This document shows positions 63,075 to 64,000 of a stretch of DNA of 64,000 nt, in pieces (the first letter of the stretch is position 1; each line of letters begins with the position of its first letter). The stretch comes from Parabacteroides sp. TM07-1AC (GTDB taxonomy: Bacteria > Bacteroidota > Bacteroidia > Bacteroidales > Tannerellaceae), in NCBI RefSeq assembly GCF_003480915.1, contig NZ_QUKD01000002.1, positions 676,091 to 740,090 on the forward strand, written 5' to 3'. Both the position numbers and the translations under genes were made by a program. Under the pieces are notes generated by a model, which saw only the letters and a program-made list of their open reading frames with translations, was not told the DNA's origin and did no database searches.

Positions 63075-64000
63075 TTAAAATTTAACATCAATACCAAAAT
63101 TGAATGACCGCATGATCGGATAGGCATTACCATTTTCCAATTCCGGATCATAATATTTAAAGCTACTCCAAACAAAGAGATTTGATCCCGTCACAAAAAG
63201 TCGAACATTATCAAACAACTTATTATAGAATTGATTTTTCGGCAAATCATAACTCAATGTAATGTATTTCAAACGCATAAAATTGGTCTTCTTCAGCCAG
63301 AACTGGCATTCGTCATCTTTGTATGTTCTCGGTTCATTTGCACTCTTTTGCTTCGGAAGCATCGCATTCGGGTTTTCGGGTGTCCAACTATTATCATACC
63401 ACTCCGACCACATACGGTTCCACTCCACATTACCAGCCAAATCACGGAATGAACGGTCTTTACCTAATTCGCCGGAGAACATCATGTCCAAACTCAAACC
63501 TTTCCAACTACCACCCAAGTTCAAACCATACTGAACAGGGAAGTTCTTGTTACGCAATACAACACGGTCCCAGCTATCTACAACGCCATCGGGTTTGCCA
63601 TCCGGACCAGAATGGTCTTTATAAACCAGCATACCTAATTCCGGCTTCATACCTTTAAATGAATAATTCGGATGTTCTGCGTTGAAAGCGTCCAACTCTT
63701 CTTGTGTACGAATGATACGGTCAAAATCATATCCGATCCAACGAGTTGTGGATGTACCAATAGGAATGTCAATCCATTGAGCATTCTCTGCATAATCTTT
63801 GTATTTGATTTCGTTCCAACCATAGGACAGTGTCAAATTACCAAAATAATTGAATTCACGACTATTCCCTCTATATCCCAACTGAAGGTCAATACCTTGT
63901 GCATTCATCTTACCGTAGTTTTCGGCAGGCATGTCACGACTAAAGGTAGTCGGCAATGTCGCTTGACGGTTATCTAAAATATCATAAGATTTACGGAACC
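63075..64000 (-). CDS. SusC-like TonB-dependent receptor, C-terminal part (5' end outside window)
   Basis: About 307 C-terminal residues are visible, open to the window edge. Barrel motifs typical of SusC ends: RKSYDILDNRQATLPTTF, NAQGIDLQLGYRGNSREFNY, FGNLTLSYGWNEI, FPVQYGLNLGGSWKGLSLDM, SWTPENPNAMLPK, FMRLKYITLSYDLP, VTGSNLFVWSSF and the terminal FNFGIDVKF with C-terminal Phe. The TTG at 63956 is internal, not a start. Forms the import pair with the susD that begins 14 bases after its stop. Confidence 0.93.
   Translation of the reverse strand, partial: FRKSYDILDNRQATLPTTFSRDMPAENYGKMNAQGIDLQLGYRGNSREFNYFGNLTLSYGWNEIKYKDYAENAQWIDIPIGTSTTRWIGYDFDRIIRTQEELDAFNAEHPNYSFKGMKPELGMLVYKDHSGPDGKPDGVVDSWDRVVLRNKNFPVQYGLNLGGSWKGLSLDMMFSGELGKDRSFRDLAGNVEWNRMWSEWYDNSWTPENPNAMLPKQKSANEPRTYKDDECQFWLKKTNFMRLKYITLSYDLPKNQFYNKLFDNVRLFVTGSNLFVWSSFKYYDPELENGNAYPIMRSFNFGIDVKF

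Noticed and set aside
63954..63956. TTG as the start of a short protein at the right edge
   Set aside because: The frame continues upstream to the window edge with SusC barrel sequence, so this is an internal codon.

Overview
The window is from a Bacteroidales genome (Bacteroides/Parabacteroides type; genus not determinable from this stretch). Evidence: SusC/SusD pairs, ECF sigma/FecR pairs, many signal-peptide-bearing glycoside hydrolases, and promoter elements of the TAnnTTTG type. It is almost entirely a carbohydrate-harvesting region made of polysaccharide utilization loci (PULs). Every gene except one AAA ATPase lies on the minus strand, so transcription runs from right to left.

Layout, in transcription order. 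(1) 64000-61282: 3' end of a susC and its susD, closed by an intrinsic terminator. (2) 61170-60414: a decayed DNA-binding (DUF4469/HU-like) pseudogene. (3) 60253-48957: five-gene operon of two beta-helix (GH120-like) proteins, one member of an unclassified (alpha/alpha)-type family (here 'Y') and two of an unclassified TIM-barrel-like family (here 'X'); it is followed by a terminator and a 794-base spacer with a 21-bp periodic repeat. (4) 48162-42902: LamG/clan-D-like hydrolase and GH92. (5) 42778-29640: GH120-like, GH43-CBM6, Y, GH38-like, Y, X. (6) 29324-18783: GH43, GH2, GH3, GH110 and a GH95-like enzyme. (7) 18597-10510: ECF sigma, a plus-strand AAA ATPase lodged between sigma and its FecR partner, FecR, SusC, SusD. 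(8) 10446-3925: GH97, a GH92 variant and a GH141-like beta-helix protein. (9) 3682-1: a second sigma/FecR/SusC set, running off the left edge.

How they may work together: SusC/SusD pairs import oligosaccharides; lipoprotein enzymes (two GH43, GH95-like, GH92, X family) are probably envelope-anchored, and exo-enzymes (GH2, GH3, GH97, GH110, GH92) trim side chains. The two sigma/FecR sets fit SusC proteins that carry an STN signalling domain. Three enzyme transcription units (starts at 60253, 42778 and 8448) share a 70-bp promoter/operator block with identical internal spacing, which argues that units (3), (5) and part of (8) are one regulon although they are far apart; their regulator is not in the window.

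The most novel content is the three-fold X, Y and GH120-like families arranged in repeated modules, the shared operator, a GH92 whose general-acid Glu is replaced by Gln, and the AAA gene splitting a sigma/anti-sigma pair. The substrate cannot be named from sequence alone; alpha-galactosyl, beta-galactosyl, alpha-mannosyl and pentosyl/fucosyl-type linkages are suggested by the families present.
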